From Styela clava (taxonomy: Eukaryota > Chordata > Ascidiacea > Stolidobranchia > Styelidae): DNA of 64,000 nt. The notes beneath the pieces are model-generated. The model had not been told where the DNA came from, searched no databases, and worked only from the letters and a program-made list of their open reading frames with translations. Below are positions 24,493 through 36,774 of the stretch, in pieces (within the stretch, counting starts at the first letter, position 1; every line of letters begins with the position of its first letter). A program made the position numbers and the translations under genes. The stretch spans positions 8,671,001-8,735,000 of the forward strand of contig NC_135258.1 in the NCBI RefSeq assembly GCF_964204865.1, in the 5' to 3' direction.

Positions 24493-24612
24493 GGGGTAAA
24501 TTGGCGTCTTTATTTCATCGAATACGTTTGAAAAAAAACACATTTTTTTTACTTTTTAACAAAATAATAAAAAAACAGCAACTTCGGTGATGGACCATGG
24601 ATGTGATACTTG

Positions 24613-24620
24613 TGACGTCA
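24613..24620. promoter_or_regulatory. CRE palindrome TGACGTCA in the divergent transporter B / PRCC interval
   Basis: A perfect 8-bp CREB/ATF-type site about 460 bp upstream of the PRCC start and about 400 bp upstream of the transporter B start. Family knowledge gives the binding specificity; use here is inference. Confidence 0.4.
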
Positions 24621-25080
24621 TCTCATAGATAAATTTTAGCAACTTTATCTTGCAATCAGTAGAGGTGCCATGTTCAGTTTATCCAGGTTTATCATAGTAC
24701 ACCTTCTCGAAAAAGAAATGTCGAATATGGGTAGCATTTGCGCATGAATTTGTGTTCCGTATGCAGCTGTTGTTTATGTTATGAATAATCGTTCTCTGAA
24801 TTCGGAACTGAAATCATTGCAAAATTATTGCCTTTCACATGTGAGCAATTTTTCGTGGATCTGGTTCCATTTTGCCCGAATTTTCATATTTTTTAAGTGA
24901 CTATACGAAAGTTACGCTGTCTTCGAAGCACTTGCGTCGTGTTTTCTGAAAGTATTGCCGGTTAATTTTGAGCTCCGTAAATCGTTTTCCATTCTGAATA
25001 TTTTGCCCTCGAAGGCATTTCATAGTCCAGTTCTATGGCGCTTTTAGAATGTTATTATTAAAACTACTAATCGCAGAATA

Positions 25081-26817
25081 ATGTCGCTCGTAGGGTATGA
25101 TGTTAGTAGCGGCTCAGAAAGCGAAAACGACGATAATGAGGTTTGTTGATACTTTTTTTATTTTTTTTTACTTATTGTACAAGGCATGGCTTATACCAGT
25201 ATACGGTACATTGTCTGAGTGTGTAATAAATTCTGAACTTGGCTAGGCCATGACAATGTCAGAATAGCTCCAGTTTTTTTCAAAATCAGCACTTCTTCAC
25301 TAACATACCACATAATTCTTGTTCTAATTGTTATTGTTCAAATTAAAAACCTATAGGGCCTATCTCTTCTTCTTGTCTTATTTATAATTGCAAGATGATG
25401 AAAATGAAACTCAAAGCATTTATGACGGTAGGATAGTGCACAACTTTCCATTTAGCAGACAAGTGTAGGCTCGTCTGCCAGAATGCACATTGTCATATTT
25501 ATCCCAGGGGAGATGAAAGTCAATTTAATCTTTCGATGAACCTTGGCCTCTTGTGCAGACAATTTGCCAATCATTGTCCCAACTGTTCTTAGTTTTTATG
25601 ACACTCTTTGCCTGGCTTAAGTTCTGATTGGTGTTGGGCAGAATTTCAATGATATATTGATGGATTAATATACTCATGCAGGTAAATTTGTGTAACTGAT
25701 TAAGCATAACAGTTATTTGTTTTCATTGCAGACACCTGTGCCAGCAATATCGACTCCATCATCAGCAGATAGCCATACCAGTTCAACATTGAAGCTATCT
25801 AGCATTTTACCAAAGCCCATAGGCAAAGAAGGTCCAACTTCATTATTTAGCAGTACTTCTGTATCATCAAAAAAGCGATCCATCAGGATCAGTGCTCCAG
25901 AAATACCGGTTTTAGACTCTGATGATTCTGACAATGAATCAGAGATTGGTCCACCGAAAAAGAAACTCCAACCGAGCAAAACTAGATCAGGACTTTTTGC
26001 AAAACTGCCTCCTCCTGTAAATGCTATTTCTACAGGAAAACATTCAAATACATCTTTTGTGCCATATGTATTCTCTAAGCCGAAAAAGGATATTCCACCC
26101 CCCAAAAAACTGACAACCACACCTACACAAAATGACGACAACAAGACAGGTAGCAGTACTACGTCAAGTACAGTCCCCTCAATTGCAGAGATTCGGCGAC
26201 GGAGCTCTCAAGCTGCTGCTAAACTCCTTTCTACAAAGGTTGCTGCTAAAACATCATCGGATGAAAATGACAGTGATGATATTGCACCAGTTGGATTTTT
26301 TAGTTATGTTGAAAAATTGCCAGAAAGTGAGATACCCGAAATTGATTTACCTGAGATAGATACTGAACCTGAATTATCTGAGGCACCAGAATACAATTAT
26401 AATCACGCCAATTATAATCACGCCGCACAAGACAACATTCCTTACCACACACAGTTTGATGAACAAGAACCTATGCCAGAACAAAGCGATATGGCAGCTG
26501 GTGATAGTACTGATGAATTTTTGCGGATTCAAGGCAAAAGAAATCGCAAAGAGGAAATAAATTTTATAGACATTCGTGCAGATGATGCTCTCGAGGGAAA
26601 CAAAGAACTATTGCTCAAACAAATATCTGAAGAGAAAAATATGAATCGGACTTCTCACAGTAAAAAGAAAACTAATGCGCCAGGGGGTATTCTTAAACGA
26701 AAACATCAGCTCTCATATTTAGTACATCAAGCTAAGGCAAGAGAAATTGAGTTGAAGAATTCCTGGGCACAAAATAGATTAACAAAGCAGCAAACACAGT
26801 CCAAGTATGGGTTCTAA
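25081..26817 (+). CDS. PRCC: PRCC homologue (proline-rich nuclear splicing-associated protein)
   Basis: Exons 25081-25140 and 25732-26817 join in phase 0 into 381 residues. The N-terminus MSLVGYDVSSGSESE matches the MSLVxYxSSDESE start of PRCC proteins. The middle is low-complexity, rich in Ser, Pro and acidic residues, with a basic PPKKKLQPSK stretch. The C-terminus has the highly conserved PRCC block: RIQGKRNRKEEINFIDI, then KRKHQLSYLVHQAKAREIEL, then TKQQTQSKYGF. The human protein is nuclear, associates with splicing factors and the mitotic checkpoint protein MAD2B, and is fused to TFE3 in papillary renal carcinoma. Intron 1 carries a short SINE-tail-like fragment at about 25492-25525. The gene is convergent with NFATC2IP. 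Confidence 0.93.
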
Positions 26818-28288
26818 CAACCTATACATTATACGATGTAATTCTGCTTTTCTCTGCTAAAATTTAACTACAACAACACAAGCCTTTATGATAGTGTTGT
26901 ACTTCGTATTATATTTGGTAAATCTGCAATCTTTGACTTCTGTTGACCAAAGCGCTACTTATGTTACTAATTGCTCTCTATCGAAGATCATGCCTGATCT
27001 AACTTCCATTAAATCACATAACGAAGTTCTAATGCAATGTTGCTCTCTCAGTCCGAGCCATTTCTGTTTTACAACATGTGGATAGGAAGTCTTAATTAAA
27101 AGTTGCCTTACCAATATGGTGAACAACTAGTGTTACCAGTTCAGTCAGGTAATCGTTCCTGCCAGGGATTGGAATGGTGGATTCAAACCAGCAATCTAGG
27201 AGTCCTCCCTCCTGCTCATAACCGTTGGGTTCAATCCTGTTTAGCATATCACATTAGCAACATCAAATGTCAAGTCACTAACCATCACGTTCTGGTTTTG
27301 TACTTAATTTTTTATTCCTGCTTATATAGAAATATCTCTGGATTCTCTACCCATCCTTGTGATTCACTTTTGTGTAAATAGTAGTGTTGTGAAGTCGGCT
27401 GCGATAGTCAGAACCATGTTCATTTTCGATGGTTTGCGCATTGAGCTGCAGTACAACTTCAATCAACAGTGCTTGATAGTCCATAGCTGTCTGGTTTTTC
27501 TGCTCAAAATCCTATCCTTTAGTCTAGTGGAAATGACAAAACATCCTACACATGTAAACAGCGGATTACCTGCAGCTGCACTTATAAAAGCATTAATGTA
27601 ATGTTTTTCTTGAATAATGTTTTCCCCCATTTATGTATTAAACATTTACCAGAGCACATGAAAATATTCTTGTTAATTAAACAATTAAAAAAAGCTGAAA
27701 CACAAACCGTACTACAGTGCAAAATATAAAATAATTGTATGAAATCGTTTTTCAATATGAGACGAGCTGAAGAAAAACTGAATTTACCGGTAATTCATTT
27801 TTCATCTGAAAGATTTCATTAGGTAATCAAGCCAACATTTAAAATCAGATTCAAAACTATTAATATGGATTTATTATACAAAGGCTATATGGAACTAATA
27901 GGAAAATATATACTTTTCTGCTGAAAAAGTCTTATATACTTTCAAAATGTTGATTAGCGACAAAACAATATGACCACTGACAATTTCAAAGCAATTGGTC
28001 CAGTAGTTAAAAAGAAAAGCTTTTTTTTCACAACAATAACAACATTAAGAAGTATAACGAAACGATCTATAGATCCACTTTGTGTCCATGAAAAAAAAGT
28101 CAGGTTCCTCTGAGGCGTATTGAAAAGTACGGTATGTAGATCTGATAGAGAAAATTTGCTTGTCGCTTTTTGGTATTCTTTCTAATTTTAGTTAAAGGCC
28201 CAGGAAATTGCTTCGAGTTACACACCATGATGGTGAATAAGCTGGTGTGGGCTGGGGAAGATTGTAAATTTCAGTCTTGCTATATAGC
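26818..28288. other. PRCC 3' flank, no further gene seen
   Basis: Open frames at 26888, 27103 and 27359 have no recognisable similarity and probably lie in the 3' UTR or spacer. No strong AATAAA could be placed. Confidence 0.4.
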
Positions 28289-29198
28289 AGGGGTGTGCAA
28301 CATGTGGCTCGTGGGACGAATAGGCCCCCCAGAGAAATTCTTAAATCCGGAGTTGCACTATCAAACATAATGAGTAAAAATGCACAGCTCCCAATTTTCA
28401 ATAGTATGCATGCAAAAGCTATTTCAATTTTATGTTAAGTACCGGTACTCTATAAATCAGGAGTGGCCAACACGGGGTCTGATGTTCAAGTCAATGTAAT
28501 AACATACCCCTCCCCCAAGTTGCCTTGAAACAGTTCCATGCAGCGCCTTGTGTGTGTTTTAAAACAGAACAAATACATGCTCAAACTATACACATACAAT
28601 GTATGAGTCTGGGCAAGCCGGATAGAGCATATTAATACGTAATAAATGAAAGTTTCACCGTTGCAAGGTTTAAATGAAAATGCTGAATATCGTATGTTTT
28701 GACCAAGAAACGATTCTACAATACCTTCTGCGGTATGCGAAAGTTATTGTCTCACTCTCACCCCAGGAATAGTGTGGTAAAGTGTATTTGCAACGGCATC
28801 AGAATGCCAATTTTTTTCTAGTTCAAAGCGAGCGATCAGTCACGTAACATTTATGGTTTGAGAATAATATTTTTTTTCGCTGTTTAGATAACACACGAAT
28901 ACCGCTACTTTGCAAGGTTTTCTGTCAAGGTTATGACTGAAAATTTGGGAAGGCCTTAAATTTGAATAACCAAATTACCAAATAAAATGAAACAGAAAAA
29001 ATACAAATTTTTTTGACATTCCATTAAAAATGCACCCACTAAACCGAGAATATTTGCAACGGTGGAATTTTTTTGTATAGGAGTGTGCAGCTGTCCAGTT
29101 ATCTGCATATTCAGTAGTCATTCGTTTTTATGTATGACCTTATTACCGATCGCCAGCTATTTTAAAGATTTTGGTCGAAATCAGGTTGGCCAACCCTG
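28289..29198. mobile_element. hAT-type element 28458-29198 next to a partial hAT terminus
   Basis: The element starts caggagtggccaacacgggg at 28458 and ends aggttggccaaccctg at 29198. Flanking octamers ctataaat (28450-28457) and ctatatat (29199-29206) match at seven of eight. A second left-type terminus (caggggtgtgcaacatgtgg) at 28289 is preceded by ctatatag, also seven of eight against the right flank, so the true left end is ambiguous. The body matches 600-1850. Confidence 0.7.
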
Positions 29199-29896
29199 CT
29201 ATATATGATATCTGAGTATTAAAACTGAAGAATAGAATAGGTGGCACAAAGCATAGTAAAACAACATCTACACAACTAGTTTCAATCATCTCTCAATTGC
29301 AAAATACAATTTGGCATTGATTTGACGTTTGATACAATTATATATATTGAATTGAATGTGATACACTAATAAAATCAGACTTTGAAATCAATTCATACGA
29401 GTTTATATGGTATATTGAAGATAGACAAAGAGATCATGATGATTTGCGTGGTACTATAACGCATATAACGATCTTAGACAGTACCCTATTTTTACGGACC
29501 ATAAGGCGCAGCACCGTATTATAGGGTGTACTGTCAAAAATTGCTTAGATTGGGTTTTTCTTCATACATATGGCACATCAGGCTATAAGACACGACAGCT
29601 TTCAAAGCAATATTGTCCTGCATTTGAGTGTAGGCAATGAAGTACTACCTAATCCATGCATTGAGTGTATCAACTTATGAGGCGCACAATTGATTTTCGT
29701 GACAGAAAAAGATTTGAATTGCGCCTCATGGTCCGTAAAACATGGTGCTTACGGTATCTCACAGTTCATAAATGCGTGGGAATGGCTGTCCTGTCCACGC
29801 AGAATGTTTTGACAGGATGCAAGAGAAATATTCCACATTTTTTATCATCCCGGAACTAATTCCAATACATTATAAATCGGATATGTTTTATATCTG
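29199..29896. other. NFATC2IP 3' flank
   Basis: No gene seen. The open frames at 29665 and 29772 do not resemble known proteins. Confidence 0.35.
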
Positions 29897-30859
29897 TCAT
29901 CCCTTTTTCATATGCATCACGTCGATACAATCCCCATTTTCCATGTCGAGAGACTTCGGCGTTGCAGTTTTCTCCAATAAATCCCCATCAAACCTGAACT
30001 GTAACTCCTGTACATTTGCTTTATTCTTAATCGCATATTCTTCCATAACACTTAGGAATGGCTCCGTCTGTCCCATTGTGAATGATACCTTCCTTTTCTG
30101 AAACGGTCCCTGCATTTGAATTTTTATAGTGTCTTTAACGTCGGGAGCAAGTCTCCTATTAGCAATTACACATTCTAATATATCTGCTATAGTCAAATTT
30201 ATGTCAGCAGGTGTGTTACTTGGAAACACTCTGTGGTCTCCGAATGTTACGAGTAATCGTGAAGCATCAACTTTGGCTTTCGTTGCAAGCGTATCAAAAA
30301 CTTTATGAAAAGTCTGGCTTTCCACCATAGGATATTTTTGAAGCTTACCATGAAGACGAATCTTGACCATAATCTCTTTTACGATTTCGATAGAATCGTC
30401 AAGTATTGTTATTGAATCTTGTGATGTGTCATTTTTTGAGACTTGTGACAAGACTGTTGACACCTCCTTCAAAAGTTTTTTGGCTTTTCTACTCCCTCGC
30501 TTCTTTTGTGGAACGAATGGTGGGGGAGGGGTTGGTGGGACATCCTTCATCGGACTTGCGTCTGACACGCTTCTTACTGGTGACCCTGACGTTGGGGAAG
30601 AGCTTGCCGCCTTTGACTTATCTGGTGACGATCGAACAGGGCTGATGCTGAAAGGAACAAAATCATTTCCCTCGTCTTCATCGTCTTTACTGAGTCTGAC
30701 AGGACTTTTCGCTAATGCATCGAGTTTAGGAAGAATTTTGTGGGAGTAAAGATTAATTTTTTGTTTGTTTGGGTCAACATTAGCTATCGGATGATGGCGA
30801 CGCTTGACACGTTTCACCGGCATAACAATTGGCTCCTCATCTTCACTAGAAGAAGACAT
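29897..30859 (-). CDS. NFATC2IP: NFATC2-interacting protein homologue (NIP45, tandem SUMO-like domains)
   Basis: The 320-residue protein is encoded by a single exon. Residues 1-160 are Ser-, Pro- and Lys-rich, with basic patches (KRVKRRHH, KKRGSRKAKK) and a proline run. Two SUMO-like domains follow, about 163-233 (from IMVKIRLHGKLQKYP) and 245-317 (from IKIQMQGPFQKRKVSF to GDCIDVMHMKKG). There is no C-terminal di-glycine, so it is not conjugated like SUMO. This layout is that of NIP45/Rad60/Esc2 proteins, which bind the SUMO E2 Ubc9 and act in the nucleus in genome stability and, in vertebrates, NFAT-dependent cytokine expression. Just upstream of the ATG the minus strand reads ggtacttacag, a good acceptor, suggesting a 5' UTR intron or spliced leader. 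Confidence 0.93.
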   Translation of the reverse strand: MSSSSEDEEPIVMPVKRVKRRHHPIANVDPNKQKINLYSHKILPKLDALAKSPVRLSKDDEDEGNDFVPFSISPVRSSPDKSKAASSSPTSGSPVRSVSDASPMKDVPPTPPPPFVPQKKRGSRKAKKLLKEVSTVLSQVSKNDTSQDSITILDDSIEIVKEIMVKIRLHGKLQKYPMVESQTFHKVFDTLATKAKVDASRLLVTFGDHRVFPSNTPADINLTIADILECVIANRRLAPDVKDTIKIQMQGPFQKRKVSFTMGQTEPFLSVMEEYAIKNKANVQELQFRFDGDLLEKTATPKSLDMENGDCIDVMHMKKG

Positions 30860-32999
30860 CTTGACTCAATTAAATCTATATATCTGTAAGTACCAATATC
30901 AATTCATTTAGTAAATTGAAGAAACAGTGAAAATCAAAGTAAAACTAATAAATACAAAATTTTGAGATCATTTTAGGAACAATAGGAACGCTTTACCAAT
31001 TTCAAAAAGGGATCAATATATGGCCCAGAATGTAAATTCATAGATATTGTACTTAATAAGGCAGAAAATTTGTTATGTCGCTTTAGAAAGTATTCAGTAT
31101 TTAAACAAATCTTATTTTTTGTTCGAGTGCCATATGTCAATTAAACAAAATGCCAATCCAGTATATGGAATATTACATATTCGTAACGTACGTTACATTA
31201 TAACTAATTCCAAATATTATATTCGTTTGAAAAATATGCTTTGAAAAAAAATAGTGGGAAACGTCATGAACGTATATCACTTTTGTGGTAGAAAATGTCC
31301 AGATGAAGACATTGAAACAGCAATGTATGAATATCCGCAAAAAGCTTTGTTGCATTCTTGAATCCAACCAACATAACCCAAGATTGGAATTAAAACCTAA
31401 AACAAACTTTATAGCAGGTAACAAAATTAAGACAAGAGGACATGCTCAATACTGCAATACCAATCATTCATAGTGCAGTAGTGACTTCATTACATGAAGC
31501 TATCTTTGATACTGCAGTACTGATGGTAAAATAGTATTCAATAACTTCATTTATTGCTGTTTGATTAAATGTTAAAGACATTTGATATGGTACGTGGTGT
31601 GGGATGGACGTGTCGACCCCTATGAGATGGCTCCAAAGATAACAACTTGGTCGTAAAATTTGAAACAAATGGGATACCTGGATACAAAAGTTTGAAATGC
31701 TGAAATGGTTAACACTCCGGTGGACAGCGAAACCATAGAATATTATAGACTACATTGCCATTTCTGTACGTGCTGGCTAGCTTATTAATTGTGTTTAGTG
31801 TTCACCTTATTTATTGTTCATCCAAAATTAACAGTGGTACTTCGGGTGTCGCTGCTCGATAACCATTTTCCTTCCCCAGTAGAACTGTGTACTATTTTCT
31901 TGTAATTTGTGCCTGTGCTATATATTTATTTTTTACTGGTTGGAAAAAAATAAACTTGATTGATTGATCTTTCATTGGAATTTTACATACTTCCCACAGT
32001 TCCAAGAACTACTGAACTATGGAAGAACACTGAACTACTTGCACCTGCATTACATCACTCATGTCTGATTTTATTTCTGATACAGAATTTCACAAAAGAC
32101 ATTTAACTGTAAAATTAATTTATTACTTTTGTTGCCATTGTTTACATCTTATACAGGTACAGAGGTACAATGAGCTTTTTCGCAATTCAATTGCTCACTT
32201 ACTCAAAATTATTTGTTTGGTTTTATATGTGTCTGGTGTAAACAAGCCGCAAATCACAGTCCAATCATGTCCATTTTGACGCAAATGGTACCTATTTAAT
32301 TGGGACCACCGTGTGTTTACGTTTCACAAGTTCACTGTTCAAGTTTTTGTCTTTGTTATTTCGAATTTGAATAGCCTATATGTTTGTGTGTTGATTGTGG
32401 GTGAACTGGCGTAGGCTATGTATTATCTTTTATGCCTTCATTATTTACGTTTTGTGTATGCTTTTTTGCAGGAGAATCAAAATATATTTATACTTTCACG
32501 GCAGTATCAGAATACACAATGCAATAAGCAGAATATGAGTGAGTTACTTTATTTCTATTTTGTATTCAAAAATAAAACCATCACGAGCTTGCTCGTTTGT
32601 TTACAACCACGTGCAAAAATTCATCCTACAGATTTCTTATTGGCTACTTCCGTACGGTCATACGCTACGGTGTGTCACCAAACGTGACTTGTCTCTATTT
32701 AGTGGCATTGGCTGATTACAGGATTGGGGTTTGCCAATCTTCAGATGTGCAAATTTTACCCTGTTACGGCGCTTTTATTCCACTTACGGCTACACGAGAA
32801 TGAAATTTTCATCGACGTCCACGAAAATGATTGATTGATTGAAAAATATAGCAAAAATAAAACAATAATCGTTTACTATTCCTATTAATCCTACTTGCGC
32901 CCAAAATGCAAACAATCAACGATGAAAAAAAGTTACTCGTGCGCCCTCAAGAGGATACGACAATATTACAAAGCATTACTTCTTTGAAAATGCCTGATT
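30860..32999. other. Intergenic sequence upstream of NFATC2IP
   Basis: No recognisable gene on either strand. Short open frames at 31047, 31285, 32061 and 32418 lack similarity or splice context. Confidence 0.4.
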
Positions 33000-33960
33000 A
33001 TATTTAATTTTGATACCTATTTTTTGCGATCTTGCGAATTTGTTATCGCCGTTAGAAAATCCTACTATCTGCTATAAATTTCCAGAAAGTACTTGATTTA
33101 GTACTTAATAAAAATATATTTAGAGTATATTAGTAAATAAAAAATACATATTCATCGCCTTGCTTTATTATTAATTCAATTGTAATCATTTTAATCTGCG
33201 GTTGTGTTGACGAAATAAAACCAATAATACTCAGAAAATATCATGACAATCCGTGGACACAAAAATGCGTGGTAAAGTGCCAGCTTATATTTTGTTTTGA
33301 TTCGTATTTTTGTGATTTCAACAAATCTGAGCTGTTCGTACAACACTTACGGTGCTACAGTACTGTACGTACCAATGTGGAGGCAGTAAAGCAAAGAATC
33401 CACGGTAGCACCCGAGATTTTGCGATTTGGAATGTCTAAAAAAGCTACTTTAATCGGTCACGGACCATCATGAAACAAAATTTATGGTGTTCATCGTTTT
33501 GTTTTTAGTATTGCCGCTTTTCAATTTAGAAAATTTGGGTTGCCACCTACCAGAATTTTTTTATTCCACGTTGTTCAAACTCGCGAGAAGCACTACTTAG
33601 GTATCTATCGACGCGTGTGCCGACTCGTGCTTTCGTCGGAAATCCGCAAGTGAGTAGTGAATTTCAATCATTTGATTTAGCGACGCGCAAGTGACCTGTC
33701 GCGTCATCTGTTACCAAATTTTCGAATAGTAAATTGCTATTTTAATAGTTGAATATATGCTCAGCCCTACTCAATAACCAGTAACTATTGACTCGATTAG
33801 TGTTATGAGAATAAACTTGCTTTTTATGTTTTATCTAAATTCTAACGTAAATCGTACCTTGGCTGATAGTTAAGTTTCGCAAATACGTAAGCGGCCCGCA
33901 GTGAATTTCTGGTTCGTTGCGGACTCATTTGAGACCGCGGACACGGGTTGGGAAACACTG
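33000..33960. mobile_element. Second copy of the hAT family found in transporter B, 5' truncated
   Basis: The sequence from about 33000 to the terminus ggttgggaaacactg at 33960 parallels 22985-23874. Where the first copy carries captured transporter B sequence, this copy has unrelated element sequence (about 33380-33790). The left terminus is not visible. Confidence 0.75.
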
Positions 33961-34381
33961 ATCTAAATTCTGAAACATGTTTTTGACCTCATTGTTTTGA
34001 CTAAGTTAATGGAAAGTTGCTGAGAATAGTTAACCGGGTAATCAATATTAGATGACTAACGGTTGCATCTAATTTTGACCGCTGACTGTCATCCAAGGTA
34101 GGGGTCCCTTCACAACGTAGATTCGTTTAGTCACAAATGATTTCGAACGGGTTATTATTATTATTTGAGGGTCTTCAATTCATGATTTTATCTATTTGAC
34201 TTAAGCAAAGAAATGTAACAAATCATTTCGAAAACTATGAATGCAAGCAATACTAAATTTTTATACGGAAATCGGTCAAAATACAGAGACCGCGATTCAA
34301 TAGAAATTGCATGACAGTAATTTCAACAACAAACAATTGCTAAATTATGTGTTAAACCGTAAACATATACTGTTAAACCGT

Positions 34382-34422
34382 AGTAGTATATATTTACGGT
34401 TAAACCGTAAATATATACTACT
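34382..34422. repeat. Perfect 20-bp palindrome with 1-bp spacer
   Basis: The arm agtagtatatatttacggtt is followed by a single a and its exact reverse complement. Two related gttaaaccgtaaacatatact-like blocks lie just before it, at about 34354-34380. Confidence 0.75.
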
Positions 34423-34724
34423 GTTGAACTTGCCTTAACGATCGAAAATTGCATAACCAAACAAAATAATTTTGTTCGTTAATTATACCTTTCTCAAATC
34501 ATTTTATTTTTTATTTTTTGCATTTCAACACTATACTGTACTCTTACTCTGAAAATATACAACGACCAATATCAACGTATTTTAAAACTGCAGCGGTTTC
34601 ATGTGACGATAATCTTCAACTTAGTTAGATGGTTATCTTTCTCATTTTTGTTACCGATAAGTCAACAAAACTTCAACCCAGGCAATGGACCTTTCCCCGG
34701 GCATCGACTTCCTTGTTTACATCG

Positions 34725-34980
34725 TGACATTGGCCAATCAACAGGAGGCAGAAAGTGACGTAACAATGTCACCTTTTCGCATCCACTCAGACAATTTTCT
34801 CACTCAGACAGATTTTCAGGCGTGGTCGTAAACATTACTTCGTTTTCGCGTTTTTGAACTATATTCGTTAGTGTTCAGTTGTGTTTCGGAAAATTAAATA
34901 TAAATCAGATAATTCAATGATCACTCTGTCTTAAGGTTCTGCTGTGAAGTTTACGTGAAGGCCAACATACAAATGGTTAG
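34725..34980 (+). promoter_or_regulatory. Candidate promoter with paired CCAAT boxes and a CRE-like site
   Basis: An inverted ATTGG (34729-34733) directly abuts CCAAT (34734-34738), and TGACGTAA follows at 34756-34763, an NF-Y plus CREB/ATF-like cluster. About 4.3 kb downstream lies the first coding exon of ERC, so this could be its promoter, with a 5' UTR exon near 34850-34975 (a gttagt donor follows). Inference only. Confidence 0.3.
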
Positions 34981-35549
34981 TGTGGTTTGAGAGTTTATGC
35001 AGAGTTTGCGAAGATTATTTACCCTGTGTCCCAACCAGAATTCAACTCAGGTCTTTCAACTTTCGTTTTAAAGATAAATAACTAATGATCAATATTTACT
35101 CAAAATAATAATTTCTCCTCAACAAAAGTGTAGGGTAGTGACTAGTGAGTGTTATTTCCTAATATGTAACCCTTGAATATTCTACTCGCAGATTTATTTT
35201 CTGTTTTTCAGGTCGTTTGTGATGACCAGTTCAATGGCTAGCTTATTGAATATATCAGTCTGATGTCTCATCTATGATAAATTTGAATTGACAACAATTG
35301 CGTTACATTAAGTGGATGAAGAAATGATCCTGTGAAATAAAAATCCGAATTTCTTTGTCCTTGCAGAATTCAATATCTAGGATTGAAAAAAAAACTTACT
35401 TGGTAACCAGCATATTCCTATTCCCCGTTGTCCTACCTTAAATAATTATAATTACTTATACTGTTACTTGTACCTTTAAATACTTATTACAATCTGGACT
35501 AAAATTTGGCAATAATAGGCTCTATTTTGGGGAATGAAGTGGTCTAGCC

Positions 35550-36774
35550 CAGTGGTTCCCAAACTTTTTGTACCATCGCCCCCCTACAGTAGTTTATACA
35601 ACTTCATCGCCCCCCAGCACTACAAAAAATGTGAAGTCAGAAACGAATATATTACAGACCAAATAAGAAGACAACTCATATTTTATAGTGTTTTTAATGA
35701 GATGGATGAACTTGGTGTTCTACAGCGAGTTTTATTTCTTATTAGGTGACATTTTCGTCAGACACAATCTTAAATCACCCCGTTTACTGATGGAAAGGCG
35801 ATTTCGTTGTTTTGATAGCAATAGTAGCACGGCTGAAAACCCCCTTTTCACCATATAAGAGGTCGGAAATGAAAAAATCCAGGGTTCTACCTCCTCAAAA
35901 ACCGCCGTGTACCCTTACCGCCCCTACCTTATTGTATTTAACTTCCGAAATTCACTCCATTTCACATTAAAATAATGAAAACAAAGTTAATTTTCCCAAA
36001 CTTTTGATAATGATTTTCGTACATCTCATTCATCCTTACAGCCTGATGACCTGCACCAAAATACATGATATATATATAACATTCTTCGATAAAATTTACC
36101 CTCGATTCCTCATCCTACCATGGCCTCCAGTCCGATCACCAGTCCATAGAATTAATCAGCCATTTGTTTTAGATTCGTGGACTCGGATGTGCAAAAAGTC
36201 GTGACCGACTATCGGCTACGGCCCAGGGGTCGGCAAATTTTATGTCGCTCGCGGGAAAAAATTAAGGGTTGCTAGTCTTTTGCGGGTCGCATATATTTTC
36301 TGAAAGTTAAAAACGGAACAGCGCGCGAAAACTGCGACAATCCATGAACTCAACTCAGTCGCCCTATTGAAAAATTATTACAATGACATTTGATGATGTT
36401 TAAAGGTAAAGGTTCAAAAACACGCCATGCTAAGGAAAAAAATCGGCGATTGTAACAAAATGCAATCGCGCACATTATTAGCGGCCTTTTAAGTCTTCCA
36501 AAAATGTCAAAAGGGAAAAAATTCGAACCCTAATTTATTAGTATGTTAGTCAAGTGTCAAATTTACAGCTTTAGTATATATAATTTATGTTTGAAATTTA
36601 GATTTATCTATGACTTGTATTAATCCTATTAAAAAAGGTTCAGCATTTAAATTTAGTAAAGTACTTTCAACTTGCTCAGGAATATTAATCTGAAAGTAAC
36701 AATTTCAACATTTATTTTGGGGCTCCATGGATAATAGTCAAGGGCTCCGCAACACCAAAAGTTGGAGAACCCCT
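35550..36774. mobile_element. Mosaic of hAT-type termini
   Basis: The left end cagtggttcccaaacttttt and right end ccaaaagttggagaacccct are inverted relatives, flanked by gtctagcc and agctagcc (six of eight). A second left-type terminus, caggggtcggcaaatttt, begins inside at 36224, indicating nesting. No transposase frame. Confidence 0.6.

Noticed and set aside
30363-30749. 128-residue plus-strand frame
   Set aside because: It is the antisense shadow of the low-complexity part of NFATC2IP.
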